DNA from: Cryptomeria japonica
Taxonomy: Eukaryota > Streptophyta > Pinopsida > Cupressales > Cupressaceae
DNA: 64,000 nucleotides
Direction: 5' to 3'
NCBI RefSeq assembly: GCF_030272615.1
Contig: NC_081405.1
Location: 310,263,235-310,327,234 of the forward strand
This document shows positions 47,199 to 59,859 of the stretch, piece after piece; position 1 is the stretch's first letter, and every line of letters begins with the position of its first letter. The notes under the pieces were generated by a model that was given only the letters and a program-made list of their open reading frames with translations, was not told where the DNA came from and made no database searches. A program made the translations under genes and the position numbers.

Positions 47199-49689
47199 TA
47201 TTGTCAAGCAATAGGAATTTTGATGTAATTGGGTTTTAACACTGTCCATGTTAATGAATATTGCAAACTTGAAAAAAACCTCGACCTTTAAAGCTTGTAA
47301 ATCTTATTACTTTTTTGGATGGCAATGGCCCTACAAACTATGATACTGTCTGAATATCACAAAATCTGCTACTGTGTTAATATAATGTGAATATAATGTA
47401 GCTTATGCTGTGAAAAAAATATGAATATAATGTTATCATCATGTTACCATCTGTACTTTTGTGACTGGGCATCACATATATACAACTTCGTGGGAATTTA
47501 CTCTGAGTAGGTTGACATTTTAGATTCTATGAGGACTTGACATCAGCTTAATTGATATGAATTCACTGTCATGTTTTTTACTATGTATAAATAATAATCG
47601 TACACCTTACATATGTTGTACTGTTTGCACATTTGTGCTTATGATGTGTTGACCTTTCTGCTGCATTTACTACATCATACTTGGTTTGATTTGTATACAG
47701 GGCATTTACTTAGACACTGGTGATTGACTATTGAATAATGTTTTCATTAAATGCTATCTGACAATGGGGATGCGTTTTATGGTTTGGCACCTGGGAAATA
47801 TTGTTTACAATATCTGGTGTTTAATGCCATTGTCGTTGTTGCAGTTTGTTGAAGAAAGGGGATTCGAAGTTTCGGCCTTAGGGATCAACCATGGTAGTCT
47901 GTATGTGCCAGAAGGTGGGTTGTTTCCGTTGGGATTTTCGTTAAGTAAAATGGGAAATTTTTGTATTTCAATTCATTAATATTCTCAGGGATATCTAAAC
48001 TGGAGCCTATTTTGGTTTCCTTTGTTTAGTCAGAGAGGAAATATATGCAAGTTGATGATGGCAAGAAGGGACTGATGTTTTGCGTATTGCTATTCACTGG
48101 GACTTCGTGTGTACAGACAAAAGTGTAGCTCCCTTGTTTGTGAACAATCAGCCCTGTGATCTGCAGTTTCTATTGTCATTAACTACAGAATTGCAGTGAT
48201 TTGCTAAGCGTTGGAGAATTTTTATGGTTTAAGAGGATTAGTTTTTTGGACTCTAAGCTACTCATCCAAAGAGTTTTTGACAAAAAATCATTTCAACTGG
48301 TAGAAATCTTCATCTATGGGACATATCTTTGGGTTTTCTTTATTGGTAAATTTGTCTTTTGTTCAGAAACTATTTACATATATTGAGATCCAGCTCATTG
48401 CTTGGATGTGTAGCTACTATTTTTAAACTCATAGTTCAGATCATATATGTGTAGAACCAATTCATCATCACAAGTAAAGCTAAATGCAATCTCCTCTCTT
48501 AGGTAATATTTTTTTAGGTTGTTGCCTGAGCAACATAAGTTAGCTCTTCCCTACGAGTCAGATAATGTCAATGTGATTAACTTGATTATCTTTACCTGTT
48601 GGAAAACTGTTTAAGAGATTTCAAGATCCTTGATCAAGCTGATAAATATTAGATCAGAAACAATGACAATAAAATCTGATTTTACTTTTCAAATGGGAAT
48701 ATCCAAACCTACCTTTGCAAGACTGGGCAGGAACTAAGCTGCCCTGCAGCCCTTGTTAGTAAAGCCAATATAAAAAATTTCTTTATTAGTAAAGACAATA
48801 TAACAGGTATAGTGGAGAACACGTGGGCACCTACTGTTGTTCGAAAAGTGGATATCAAGTTTCCTTACAGCTCTGCTTAATATATATAATTCACATATTG
48901 TTTGAATACATATAGATGATTTGAAGAAATCAAGTTTGCTTACAAATCTCTTTTCATTTATATCCACAAAATATATGAACGTAAGATCATATCTTGATTT
49001 ATAATTAAGGCTTAAAAATTAAATTGTACTTAATTCAAATTATAGATTTATCTGGATCGCAAACAGAATTGCCTGGTTATGTAGGACCGCTTTCATTAAT
49101 GATGCCAAGCACAATTCACCTTATTACATCATCATAGCTTCAGACCTGTAACACCTAAGTCTCTTTTGCATACTCCTTTACTGGCGTCCAAGGGATAGGC
49201 TTCAAATGCCTTTAAATCCCAATTACACTTAAAGGAATAAAGTTACAAAGTCTCTGTGCATACATCAATCTCCCAAAATTCCTTATTTCCTCCCAAGAGA
49301 AATTCTAATTCTTAATTCTCCCAACAACCTCCCAAGAACAATTGATTGATTTTACAAGCCAAAAACTCCCCCTTATATACACTTTCATATTCTAATTAAG
49401 GGATTAAACAATAATATTTTCATATCAACTAAATAGAGCTCTTAATATTTAAAAATCTTTAATAATCGAGCTTATTTTAAATAAATATGGCTCCCCTTAA
49501 TCGAGCCCCCTATCTTATCTCCTAAAGCAAATTGGCTTGTTTTAATCTGTTAACAAATGGCCCTTATTTCATCTTTTTCGGTCAGCAAGGTAAGCCCGAG
49601 GTCCCCCTTTTCACGGCTCACCACAAACATTTAACAAAACCGAAAACTGCCTTTAACAAATCGGAGATATTGTGTTTAAATATAATCTG
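47199..49689. other. DNA downstream of the RPA-like gene, 3' end of the transposon not located
   Basis: I see no Helitron hairpin-CTRR end or Helentron terminal repeat that I can defend. A short frame at 47845-47979 follows a good acceptor (GTTGTTGCAG) and reads FVEERGFEVSALGINHG; it could be a captured exon but is unrecognised. About 48756-48800 has a small duplication of TTAGTAAAG-CAATATAA. Otherwise it is AT-rich and unassigned. Confidence 0.4.
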
Positions 49690-49985
49690 CCCCACATTTA
49701 GAACAGCGAGAATGACGTAGTGCAATGGTGAGGAGCTAATTTCTATCGTGAGTGGTTGGGGATTCAAATCCCTCAACAAATTTTTGAACGAAGAAGAGGA
49801 GAGATGGATTTGGGCCACGTGGCCATATTTTATTCACCCAACTCTTGACACTTGTCAGATTCTGAGACTGAAATATTTAGGTCTTCTTAGATCCTCCCGG
49901 ATCATATATTCATGTTTCACATTGAAATATCACATACAAAAATGTCATAAGTATACAATTAATAAAAAATAATCAAGAGAATGAC
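49690..49985 (+). mobile_element. tRNA-derived SINE
   Basis: TAGTGCAATGG (49718-49728) fits the box A consensus and GGGGATTCAAATCCCT (around 49759-49773) fits box B and a T-arm. The tail after about 49910 is AT-rich. The tRNA-like head lacks a clear cloverleaf acceptor stem, so a SINE is favoured over a tRNA gene. Confidence 0.5.
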
Positions 49986-50538
49986 TTCAATACCATAATC
50001 TAGGTAATCAACAAGTCTACATTAAGTAAATTGAAAGGTTATGTACTGTTACAAAAATAGGTCTGTATGAAACCAAATTCCTATGTTAGTATTTCAGAGG
50101 TGTAGGGTTATCTCAAATACAAATATAGATCATTACTCTTCTATTCTTTGTGGAAATAATTTGAAAGCTGACGAGAATGGACGAAATTATAATTGAATAA
50201 CGAACTCCCCAAAAAAATATTTAATTGACCGAATTTTTTTATTTTTCTGGAGGTTTTAAAAATAATGCCAGGGTCAATTATAATAACATAAAATAATTTC
50301 ACATCTCTGCAAATTAATTTAAGATTAAATAAGAAATTTAGACGTGTATAATCAACCCTACCACATAGATAATTGTGTTTTGCTAACAAGGGCTGCATCA
50401 CAGAAATTGATAGCTATACAAATTCTTTGTGTGAATACTTTGCAAGCCCACAATAACGGATGAAATTAAAATTATTGACAAAGTTACAACGGAACAAGGA
50501 AAACCTATGGAATCGCAAAAATAACTGCCGCGAAACAT

Positions 50539-50715
50539 CATCCATGCTTAAAAACACAACGTGCCCTGGCAAAGCAACATCCACTGCTTAAAAGCATAAT
50601 TTGCCCTGGGATAAAAACATCGATGCTTAAAAACACAGTGTGCCCGGAAAAAACAACATCCATTCTTAAAAACACATCGTGCCCTGGCAAAACAACATCC
50701 ATTCTTAGAAAAACG
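50539..50715. repeat. Minisatellite, about 4.5 units of 38-40 bp
   Basis: Units start CATCCATGCTTAAAAACACA and end GTGCCCTGGCAAAACAA, with 10-20% divergence between units. The minus-strand frame through it repeats a Cys-rich motif (ARCVFKNGCCF), which is a by-product of the array. Confidence 0.9.
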
Positions 50716-51827
50716 CGTGTTTTTCTGTCTCCTTTTTAGAAGCACCTAAGCTCCAATACAGAAACCAAAAATTATAAAACCCTCCACGTAAACAAGAATC
50801 CCACCTAGAAATTTCAAGGCTGATAACCAGTACTTCAAACATGACCATTCATATCATACACAACAGATTTTTGATGCATAAATAAATTCCGCAAGCTATC
50901 ATCCATACAAAAAAGAATTTTATACCCATGAATGGCATGCAACATAAATTTCATAGAGATGAAACCCTAGCATCATGTTTTAAACCTTTTCTAGCATTCT
51001 GACAGAATGGAAAGCTAACAGGTAAGGTTTGGATGATATATACCTCAAAGGGTTTCTGTTGTCGCCCTCCACACACCCTCCTCTCCGTCCAAATGAAGCC
51101 ACCCGCATCACCTTCTCTCTACAAATTCAAAAATCCAGACAACATTGCAAGCAAAATAAACTGTCGCTCAAGACAGAAGCCAAATTATGTATGTCTCCCT
51201 AAAAATACAACGGTCGATCCTTTGTTACCTTGCATGATGCCCTCTACTGCACTCTACCTACCCGCTCTACCTCCTACCATCTGCCAGATTACTCTTCTTC
51301 ACAGTCAGAATGAAATGCTAAACTGATACTGACCTTTATATTTAATTTGGATCTCAAAAACACAAATAGACTTTTCAAACATCCCAACAGTCAGGGTTTC
51401 TCATTGACACTTTCTGGCGTAGTTTAATTGGCCATCCGGTCAGCAACTTTTGGGAGCAGTCTACTTCTCCGTTTCCGACAGCCTGCTAACGTTTCTGAGT
51501 ACCTCGTGTGTCTATCATGCCATAGAATGTTTTGGGAATGCATCATGCCACCGCATGGCTTTTTTTACATCATCTGTATGGAGGATAACCAGTACAATCA
51601 CAAATAGTCGTTACAAAATTCAAATTTTCATTTTTTAAAATTACATACTTTAGGATATTTAATTTAAGCAGATATGATCTTGACTGCCTTATTTTTCCAC
51701 GTAATAGACTTAGACAATAAAGAAGGCGATGTACATTTATTTCAGTGAATGTTACCTGTCCACTCCACTCAGTTTGCCGTGTACGTGTTCCACCAAAAAG
51801 ATTATCTCTTTGAATGAATGTGGAAAA

Positions 51828-52049
51828 TGGAAACTTTACTAGGCTATTTCACCTTTTGTACCAACCAAGGAAATCCAGAACCTTCTCTTCTTTTCTAACA
51901 GTTTTCTACAACTTGGCACACATGAATTGACCTTCATTGGAAACTTTACTAGGCTATTTCACCTATTGTACCAACCAAAGGAAATCCAGAACCTTCTCTT
52001 ATTTTCTAACAATTTTATAGAACTTTGGCACACATTAATTGACCTTCAT
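51828..52049. repeat. 110-bp tandem duplication
   Basis: GGAAACTTTACTAGGCTATT occurs at 51829 and 51939. The following sequence through TTGACCTTCAT is repeated with a few substitutions and one-base indels. Confidence 0.9.
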
Positions 52050-52490
52050 GATCACTCTGTAACCAAGTCAGATTCACCATGTGCGTTCAAATGAATATCT
52101 CTCTTAAAAATCTATCGAATATTTGAGTCTGGTTTTGGCCATTCTCTAGGTTGCCTTATCTATATGCCCAAGCGTTTATGCCACATGTATAGCTCAAGTG
52201 TTTGATTAAAGTAGTTCTCTTTTCAGATTTTTATTTTTGTTCATCTTCTTTCACAAAAGCTCCATAGGACATTTTGGCAAACAGTTACCACACGAGCTAC
52301 CATGTAGTGTACTTGGCGCCAAAATTTGGCATATTCGGAGCCAAATTTTGGCAGCCATTAAAAAGTTACAAAATGGGAGCTTTAGTTTTTTTTCTTTTGG
52401 GTTTCAATCCAATCTATACAAAAAGAATTAACAAATGAATTCATTCTTTGCTTTAACTCTAGCGTGTACAAGAAAATTAAGGTTGTGAGC

Positions 52491-52625
52491 ATGCAGTCAC
52501 CTGGGAATGGTGAATACCAAACCAGATGCTGGCTGTCCATTAAAACAATACTAGGCGAAGATTTAGAAGGGCAAGTTATCACTTACGACAAAGGCTCTAA
52601 TATTGTTGTCCTTCGTATCCTTTTC
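52491..52625 (+). pseudogene. LSM12-like first-exon fragment, copy 1
   Basis: ATG at 52491 opens a frame with SIKTILGEDLEGQVITYD and KGSNIVVLR, which resembles the N-terminal Lsm fold of plant LSM12-like proteins (a short beta-strand domain with GQV.TYD..NIVVL). A possible donor (CTTC|GTATCC) follows. No second exon (anticodon-binding-domain part) is seen downstream; instead the whole block repeats 437 bp on. It is probably a duplicated gene fragment. Confidence 0.5.
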
Positions 52626-52927
52626 AGATTTCTTTTGGTGCATTTTAGATTTTTATTTCATCTAAATTTAGACTTTCAGGGTTTTCTTTTGTAATACTTA
52701 ACATTAGATGCCAATGTATTTTTCCTCAATAGTTCCCACATAAATTACCCTGTAGCGTACTTGGAACAGAAATTTGACATATTCAAAGTAAAATTTTGGC
52801 AGCCATTACAAAGATGAAAAAAGAAAAATTATTTTCAGTTTCAAACCCAATCTGTAGAAAAAGAATTAACAAACAAATTCATTCTTGGTTTAACCCTAGC
52901 GTGTACAAGAAAATTAGGTTTGTGAGC

Positions 52928-53060
52928 ATGGAGCTGCCTGGGAATGGTGATTTCATGGTTGGATGGCAGTTGTCCATCAAATCAACGCTGGGTGAAGATT
53001 TAGAAGGACAAGTTATCACTTACGACAATGGTTCCAATATTGTTTTTCTTCATATCCTTT
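52928..53060 (+). pseudogene. LSM12-like first-exon fragment, copy 2
   Basis: ATG at 52928 starts MELPGNGDFMVGWQLSIKS, then EDLEGQVITYDNGSNIVFL. It is the tandem partner of copy 1, and flanking DNA on both sides is also duplicated (roughly 52270-52710 and 52720-53150). The GT of the presumed donor is AT here, so splicing at that site is lost. There is no downstream exon in the window. Confidence 0.5.
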
Positions 53061-53149
53061 TCAAATTTCTTTTTGTGCATTCTAGATTTTTATTTCATCT
53101 GAATTTGGACTTTAGGGTTTTCTTTTGAAATATCTAACATTAGATGCCA

Positions 53150-55110
53150 TTGTATTTTGCAAGATAATTATTGGTTTACCTTTATAAGATTTGATTAGTT
53201 CTTATTTGTATGATTAGTTATTTTCTATTTATATAATGATTAACAAAAATCACCATTCGTTAATCAAGGAATAAGAGACTTTTTGTTATGTTGAGAAATA
53301 AAGGGTTTTAAGTATGAAATTTAGAGAATTTATGAATCTATGTTGTTTAGTGTATTGTGATTTCCTAAAGTCATTTCATATTTTCGTTGCTACTCGGAAT
53401 GGCTAAGTTGCCAACTATCTAGGTGCTTGTATGCTTTTACATTCTACATAGAAGGATTGTACAATATAAAACTATATTGGTGACTACAAATTTAAAAGAG
53501 CAAGTATTTGAGTTTGCAAGTTTAGAGAGTATAGAAAATTGTGCTTGTGGATGTTTGCAAATATGTGAGATATGATTTACTAGTATGATCCATTATGTTT
53601 GCAAATATGTGAGATATGGTTTAATAGTATGATTCATTGTAGCTACTTATTGCTTAGTTTTTTTAAGGTGCAAGAGGTTTCATGTAGTTTTCTTAACCAG
53701 TACATTGGAAGATTTGAAATCTTCTATTAAAATGGTGGAGCATCTTTTGTTAAGAGATATGTTCCTAGATAAAATATTTATGCAAGTCAAGCTAATATAA
53801 AAAGAAACAAGTTCTAGTACTAATTAGTGAGATTTGTAATTGAGGAAACTTCAATGAAACCACTAGATCAAAACAAGATTCATATAGATATCAAACAATC
53901 TTTTGGGCAAATTAAAATACCCTAGTGATCAAGAATTGCTGAAAAATTTTAATATGATCGTGTAGAGTGTAGATAAAAATAAACAACTACACAATTTAAA
54001 ATCTCCAACAGAAGAATATTATTAAATAAGCATCAAAATAATCTAGACTTCAACTAACACAAAATCCATTAAGCATGCTTCTGCATCATCACCAGACAAT
54101 AGAGACCATCAGTCAAAATTGTCACAAAACTGAGAAGCTTAATAAATGGTTCAAAACATGATTACCAGGGATGTATAAATTTCCTTAAATAAGTATAGGT
54201 TCTAATCATGTAACAATTATTACAACACAACCTTGTCAATTGTCTAAATGCATTGCATATAATCCATAACGTTTATATGCAACAACATAGTCTATAGAGG
54301 TTTTGTTGAAAAGATGAGCAATTTCTCATATAACGTCAGTATCAATCACCAAGGCCAACACTGATAAAAATGACAGGAAACATAAGATAAGGAGAAATGT
54401 TAGATTTTTAGAACAAGCACCAAAAATGTAATGCTGAGAATGAGATTTCTCTTCAGGTTTGTTCTTCCAACATCTCTTTGTAATGGATCAAATGCAATAA
54501 TTGATAATAAAGACAAAAAGTTATAACAATGAAAAATATTAAAAATTAGAAACAAAAAAATTGAAGTAAGATAATACTGAGACACATGAAAATGTCAAGA
54601 CAAAGGCTTGATGAAACTAAAACAATGGAAAAGGAACACTCTCCTAAGAAAATATAAATGGTATCATAGACCAAAAGGACTTTCTATTTTGAACTTGATG
54701 GAGTTTAGCTGTCAAAGTCTCTGCTTAACATTTGAAAACACTAGCTCTCTTCCTAGGCTTAAAGAAGCTTGTTGAAATTGAAATAATGTAAAAGGAACAC
54801 TCTCCTATGAAAATATGAATGACATCTCAAACCAAGAGGACTTTTTGTTATGCACTTGATGGAGTTTATCTGATAGAATCCCTGTAACACTTGAAAACAC
54901 TTGCTCTATTCCTAGGTATATATTCATTTTTTTTAACTTGATTCCTTTTCATTATGGAATATTAGATTCTTTTAATTTTTAACTTTCTACAATACTTAAG
55001 ATTTTTTAGTTGTTCATTACTCTTTGCAACTATCTAAGCCTATTTAAGATGATTCGTAACCCACTAAATATTTATGTCAACTCCTTATCACATGCATTAT
55101 TCTTCATAAC
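53150..55110. other. AT-rich DNA with small tandem duplications
   Basis: There is no gene that I can recognise. ATGTTTGCAAATATGTGAGA is repeated at 53551 and 53595 (44-bp period). A longer duplication is listed separately at 54606-54920. Confidence 0.45.
54606..54920. repeat. 161-bp tandem duplication
   Basis: GCTTGATGAAACTAAAACAA at 54606 and the similar GCTTGTTGAAATTGAAATAA at 54767 begin two units. Both contain GGAACACTCTCCTA, ACTTGATGGAGTTTA and end near TTCCTAGG. Identity is roughly 80%, so this is an older duplication. Confidence 0.8.
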
Positions 55111-55125
55111 TTCCTCACTATGTTT
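55111..55125. repeat. Target-site duplication (3' side) of the LINE
   Basis: TTCCTCACTATGTTT is identical to 59757-59771. Confidence 0.9.
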
Positions 55126-55378
55126 TCGATAAAGATAAACAGGTTTTACAGGGACTTGAAACCCAAAGTTTTACAGACCAAGGCTAGCAGCCAACCAGAC
55201 CAAATAACTAAGCAAAACAAGGGATGAGCCCACACAGACCGACAACAAAAAATAAAAAAGCTGAACCTAAAAATAGGACCACACACTCAACTAAGAAAGT
55301 GCATCAATTCAATGTTTTTTTCTGAATAATACCCCTATTAATCTTCTCCAAGTCATCCAAGATGAATCTGGAGGTTCC

Positions 55379-56889
55379 CTAGTCATGGCTTTGGCTCCTG
55401 GTTCTAGTACACGGACCCGAACTAATATTCCCTGCAGCAACACTCTGTCCAACCTCCGAAGTAATATTTTTCTCCTTTTCACCCAATGGAGGGTCACTGG
55501 CGATGGTCCTGGTTCTATAATTAGTCATCATGGAATTAATCTTTTCCAACCCATCACCATTGTTGTTCATCGCCTGCCTACTAATTTCCACTAGATTGTT
55601 CAGGTTTTCCTTGATCTCACTCACATCCTCTTCTAGCTTCTTAATTATATGCTTTTGGTTAACCTTCATGGTTTCCACATCCTACGAATTTTTTTGGATC
55701 ATACTCATGATCATCTTAGACTTGTTGGGCCTAGGGGATTCCGTGAAGGTGTCAACAATTCCTTTAATCCCATCCTTTAGGGATCCAATCTCCTTCTCGA
55801 CCCACTTCCAACATTGCTCCTGACTTCTGGTAGCCTTCAATAGAAAATTCCCCATCACACTCTCCGCCTTTATCTCGCCTTTATTTTCCTTAATCGCACT
55901 CCCTTGTTTCTCATCAACCACCTTGATAGGGATGTCTAACTTAATCTCATGGTTCAAGGCTTTGGACCCACTACATTTGGTCAATTTCGATTTCTTTTAG
56001 GTGGGAGGCTCTAGGTCCTACATTTTAATGCTACTGGATTTAAACTTACTAGCCGCCCACCTTGGGGGATTGGTTTTCCTGCTGCTGTGAGTTCCCGGGG
56101 TCACCATGATCTCCCCTTTAATTTTTGGTTTATAATCAGGGTCCTCCATATCCTTGATATCCTGCCAGTCCATGGTCATACCACTATCATCCTCATCCAT
56201 TTCTGTATCAAAAACCAACTGCACATCAAGGTTAGAAGAGGAAATGTGGGTTTTATCCTTGGGGGAGGGTTTCACTTCATGGGCCTCGGCATATTCTGTA
56301 ATCAACAAGATAAGCCCTTCATGAATCATAGGGTTATCCTGATTTTCATAGTGTTTAACTAAACTATTATCCAACGACGAAACTAAATAAAAGGGAATGG
56401 AAATCAATCTACCATGCCTAAAATGGTTTAAGATAGTAAAATAATGAGAAAAAATAGTAGCATATCTACCATCCAGGGTGATGTACCTCATGATAAATTT
56501 TGTCGTATCAGCCCAAAGGGAAATCGATTCTTTCCTGTTATAGCTGATAACCGCCATCTTCGTAACCCTCAGTCTTTCCTTCTCGTTATCATAGAAGGCA
56601 GCAATAGCCTCCTCACCCGACTTCCTGTCTCTATAGAATTTTTTGCCTTTCATATTCAGCCCTGTAACAGTGGCGACCAAAATTTCATCAACTTGAAACT
56701 CCGCACCAAAGGCAATCAACACACCCTTATTCCACCCTTTGACAAAGCTTTTGTAACAATAGCTGAATGGCCATGCAGTCTTTCCAAAAAAGGAACCATC
56801 CCGCCATCTGATATTCCCTCCCACACCTCCTTGTTCTTCTGCCATTTATCATAGGTTGTGGGTTCAAACCTACTATTCTCACCTCCCAT
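55379..56889 (-). pseudogene. LINE downstream ORF (after RNase H) with coiled-coil tail
   Basis: ATG at 56889 starts MGGENSRFEPTTYDKW, then GGMVPFLERLHGHSAIVTK. A one-base frameshift near 56735 moves homology to the frame continuing KGWNKGVLIAFGAEFQVDE and VTGLNMKGKKFYRDRKSGEE. That frame runs to 55379 with three nonsense codons (56018-56020, about 56000, 55682-55684). The C-terminal half is coiled-coil-like (IIKKLEEDVSEIKENLNN). In total it is about 500 codons. I do not recognise a domain. The first half is globular and basic, and I associate it with repeats in conifers. It lies between RNase H and the LINE tail inside one pair of target duplications, so it belongs to the LINE. A nucleic-acid-binding or assembly role like ORF1 is only a guess. 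Confidence 0.65.
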
Positions 56890-57022
56890 TTTGAAGCTCG
56901 AGAAAACCAAAGATTCCAGAAAACCCAAGAGGAAAGCAAACCATAAAAAAGGAAAACTAAACATTCTTACACTTCTCAAAGTGGTAATAATTCTAAATAC
57001 CACCCCAACGGCTCCCATCCCA

Positions 57023-58546
57023 TCATAATCTTTCAGCATAAATTTTATTGGAAAGGTCGTAGATCTTGGCATCATTTCTTGCTAGGTCGCATAGGGTTTT
57101 CGAGAAATTTTTGTCTCCACACTGCCATTTAACCGCCACGTTACCCACTGCCAAGCTGGCCAAATGATCCGCCAATTTATTTCCTTCCCGAAAAACATAC
57201 AAAATCTTAAAATCCTCGAGGACGACTATCATTTCAAGACAATCTTTGATTAAGTTTGAGATAGTCCAGCTAGGCACCGTACATCCCTTAATGCATTTGA
57301 TGATATTAAGCGAATCACTCTCCAGCCTAACCCACTTGAACCCCTCCTTGCTCGACATGAGTAGCCCAATATAGGCAGCACTGGCCTCCCCAAAATGGTT
57401 AGTCTGGGTGCCCAAAGAGAGCACCACCGCAAAGACCAGCAAACCCAAATGGCTCCTCGCCACTCCTCCATAGCCAGTTGGCCCAAGATTTCCTTTGGTC
57501 ACCCCATCGATATTAATTTTGATCCACCCTGAGAGGGACGGATTCCAAGAAACATTCTCTTTGGTATGTTTGATCTTATAAACAGGGATATATATATTCC
57601 AACTTATCTGCCACCGCTTGATAGTATCCCATTCCTCTTGGCTAGACTTAAGAGGAGGATCATCTTTTCTGCCAAGACAGTAATTAAGAAATTTTTCCAT
57701 AATAGCATTCCTTATTTTGACAACCACCACAAGAGCATTGGACTCCAAATCTCTAAAGACCCTATTTTTTTTTTCCTTCCACAAACCCCAAACAATATGA
57801 GGTAGGGATAAGTTCCATAGAATACCAATCCCATGATTGTCATCAAGGCACTTCCATTGGAACCAGAAGTTCTAGATAGAATCAGGGGAGACCCAATTGC
57901 AAATCCATAGGTTGAAAAAGAAGGCCCAGGTGTCCCTAGCAAAGGAGCAATGTAAGAGCAAATGATCAACATTTTCGGCTTCCTCTTTACATAAAAAACA
58001 TCTATTAGTGATGGGGATCCCACGTTTAGAGAGATTATCAATGGTAGTAATCTCGTTTTGCATGAATAATAAGAAGAAGATATTGACTTTAGGAATTAAG
58101 AGATTATTCCAAATTCCACCCCAAAAGGGGGGAGGAGGAAAAGACTTGGGGATGATTCTAAAAGCATCTGCCACTAGAAACTGCCCTGAAGAAGAGCCAT
58201 TCCAAATTACCACATCTTCCACCCGAGAAGAAGGAATGATGATCAGGTTCAGCCAAGAATACAATGGAGACAGAGAAGCATCCAAAGTTCTGATGTCTAC
58301 CCAGACACCATTATTGATATAATCTACAGCCCATGACCCAATTAGATTAATGCATTTCTCTTTGAATTGTGAAGCCCAAACTGAAATAGCCAAAGGTCCC
58401 TCTCCTATCCACCAATCATCCCAAAACCTTATATTTTTATCATTTCTCATAACCCATCGGCTTCCCTGAGAAATAATGGAAGAGGATCTGAAGAGGTTAT
58501 CCCACAAATCAGAAGCAGAAGTCGGGAGGGAATAATTGTCCAGCAT
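57023..58546 (-). pseudogene. LINE ORF2 C-terminus: zf-RVT and RNase H
   Basis: It is in the same frame as the thumb segment, with a stop at about 57872 (PDSI-stop-NFWFQWK). The zf-RVT block is GGIWNNLLIPKVNIFFLLF, then CFLCKEEAENVDHLLLHC. RNase H follows with NIDGVTKGNLGPTGYGG (first Asp), FGEASAAYIGL (Glu), LESDSLNIIKCI (Asp) and FREGNKLADHLASLAV (last Asp), so all four acidic catalytic residues are kept. RNase H removes the RNA strand during reverse transcription. The C-terminus ends at 57023, 134 bp upstream of the next ORF. Confidence 0.88.
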
Positions 58547-59756
58547 TCTTTGGAAGCCATAAATCTAGTATTTGTCCTTAAAAATATCAATCCACTCATT
58601 ATTCTCTTTTAGACATCTCCATAGCTGCTTCACCATTAAATCTCTTTCAAAGTCTCTTAGATGTCTAATATCTAGGCCTCCACGATTTCTAGGCAAACAA
58701 ACCTGATTCCGGGCTACCAAATGAAATCTATTCTTGGATTCAGAATCCAACCAAAGGAAGCACTTCTGAATACTATCTATTCTATCAACAAATTTGACTG
58801 GGATTTTAAATAGACTCATAGCATAAACAAGGAGATTCTGAAGTGAAGCCTTAATTAATTGAAGTTTACCCACTTGGCTTAGCAAAGCCCCTTTCCAACC
58901 AGCCAGCTTCCTTTGAAATCTATCAACCAAACTAGACCAAAAAGAATCTGGGGCAGGTCCCACACACAAGGGAAGACCCAAATATGAATCAGGTAGGATA
59001 CCCATCTTACAGCCTAGGATATTGGCAATCTTCATTTTTCTATGCTCAAGAGCATTCATGAAGAAAATGGAGCTTTTAGAGAGACTGAATTTTTGCCCCA
59101 ATCCTTTCTCATAAGTATCCAGAATAACCTTAATATTATTGGCTTCTTTAATCAAGCTTTCTCCCATCAACAAATTGCTGGTGGGAGCAAATAGTTGCTT
59201 GAGATGACAACTGCAAACCCCTCAGATTACTCTTCCTTACATTTCTCTAGATAATTTTGTTGAAAGCTTCACTTATTAGAATAAAGAGGAATGAGGATAG
59301 AGGGTCCCCCTATCTAATGCCCCTCAAGGCTGAGAAGAAACTGGACGTCAAACAATCGATCAAAACTGAAAACTTGGGAGTGGTAACACACTGATTGACA
59401 AGCTGGATAAAATGGTTACCAAAACCAAAAGCTTGGAGAACTTTAAACAAAAAATTCCAATTGACTCGATCATACGCTTTGAGGAGATCCAACTTCAACA
59501 AGAAGCCCAACTTCTTATTAACAAATAAGGAATGGATATTCTCATGGACAACAATAATAGAATCCAAAATCTGTCTACAAGGAACAAAACCATTCTGATG
59601 CTTCAAAATCAAAGAGGGAAGCAAGATTTTAAGCCTACACACAATTATCTTGGTAAAGATTTTATAGATCAAGTTACATAAACTAATGGGTCTAAAGTCC
59701 TGAAAGGAACAGGCGTCCATTTTCTTAGGAATCGGGACAAAAAAAGTAGCATTTAG
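58547..59756 (-). pseudogene. LINE reverse transcriptase fragment
   Basis: The segment 59720-59310 reads FRPISLCNLIYKIFTKI, GFVPCRQILDSI and motif A LLKLDLLKAYDRVNW. Motif B is GIR-stop-GDPLS (a TAG where Gln is expected). The YADD/FADD region falls in a damaged stretch near 59180 reading FVDG, after which a frameshift leads to 59173-58565 (SYLGLPLCVG, LVDRFQRKLAGWKG, LSQVGKLQLIKASL and CFLWLDSESKNR, typical of the RT thumb in plant L1-type LINEs). The catalytic centre is destroyed. Confidence 0.88.
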
Positions 59757-59771
59757 TTCCTCACTATGTTT
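59757..59771. repeat. Target-site duplication (5' side) of the LINE
   Basis: TTCCTCACTATGTTT is the partner of 55111-55125. Confidence 0.9.
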
Positions 59772-59859
59772 GTTTGAGTTTCATAAGAATTTTTTTATAT
59801 CTTATTCATTTATGGTTTTTATCATAGCTTTCATTGTCTTCATGTCATTTGTGACTCTA

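Larger units (their letters stand above)
55126..59756 (-). mobile_element. 5'-truncated LINE (L1-like with RNase H), 4.63 kb
   Basis: This is one retrotransposition product bounded by perfect 15-bp target duplications, read on the minus strand. It starts inside RT (59756) and runs through RT palm, thumb, zf-RVT and RNase H to 57023, then an extra ORF (56889-55379), a 3' UTR and a short tail (CCTGTTTATCTTTATCG at 55126-55145). The endonuclease, ORF1 and the first part of RT are missing, as usual for 5'-truncated LINEs. Few stops are present, so it is fairly young. Confidence 0.9.

Noticed and set aside
49718-49773. tRNA gene
   Set aside because: Box A and B are present but acceptor and anticodon stems do not form convincingly; SINE preferred.
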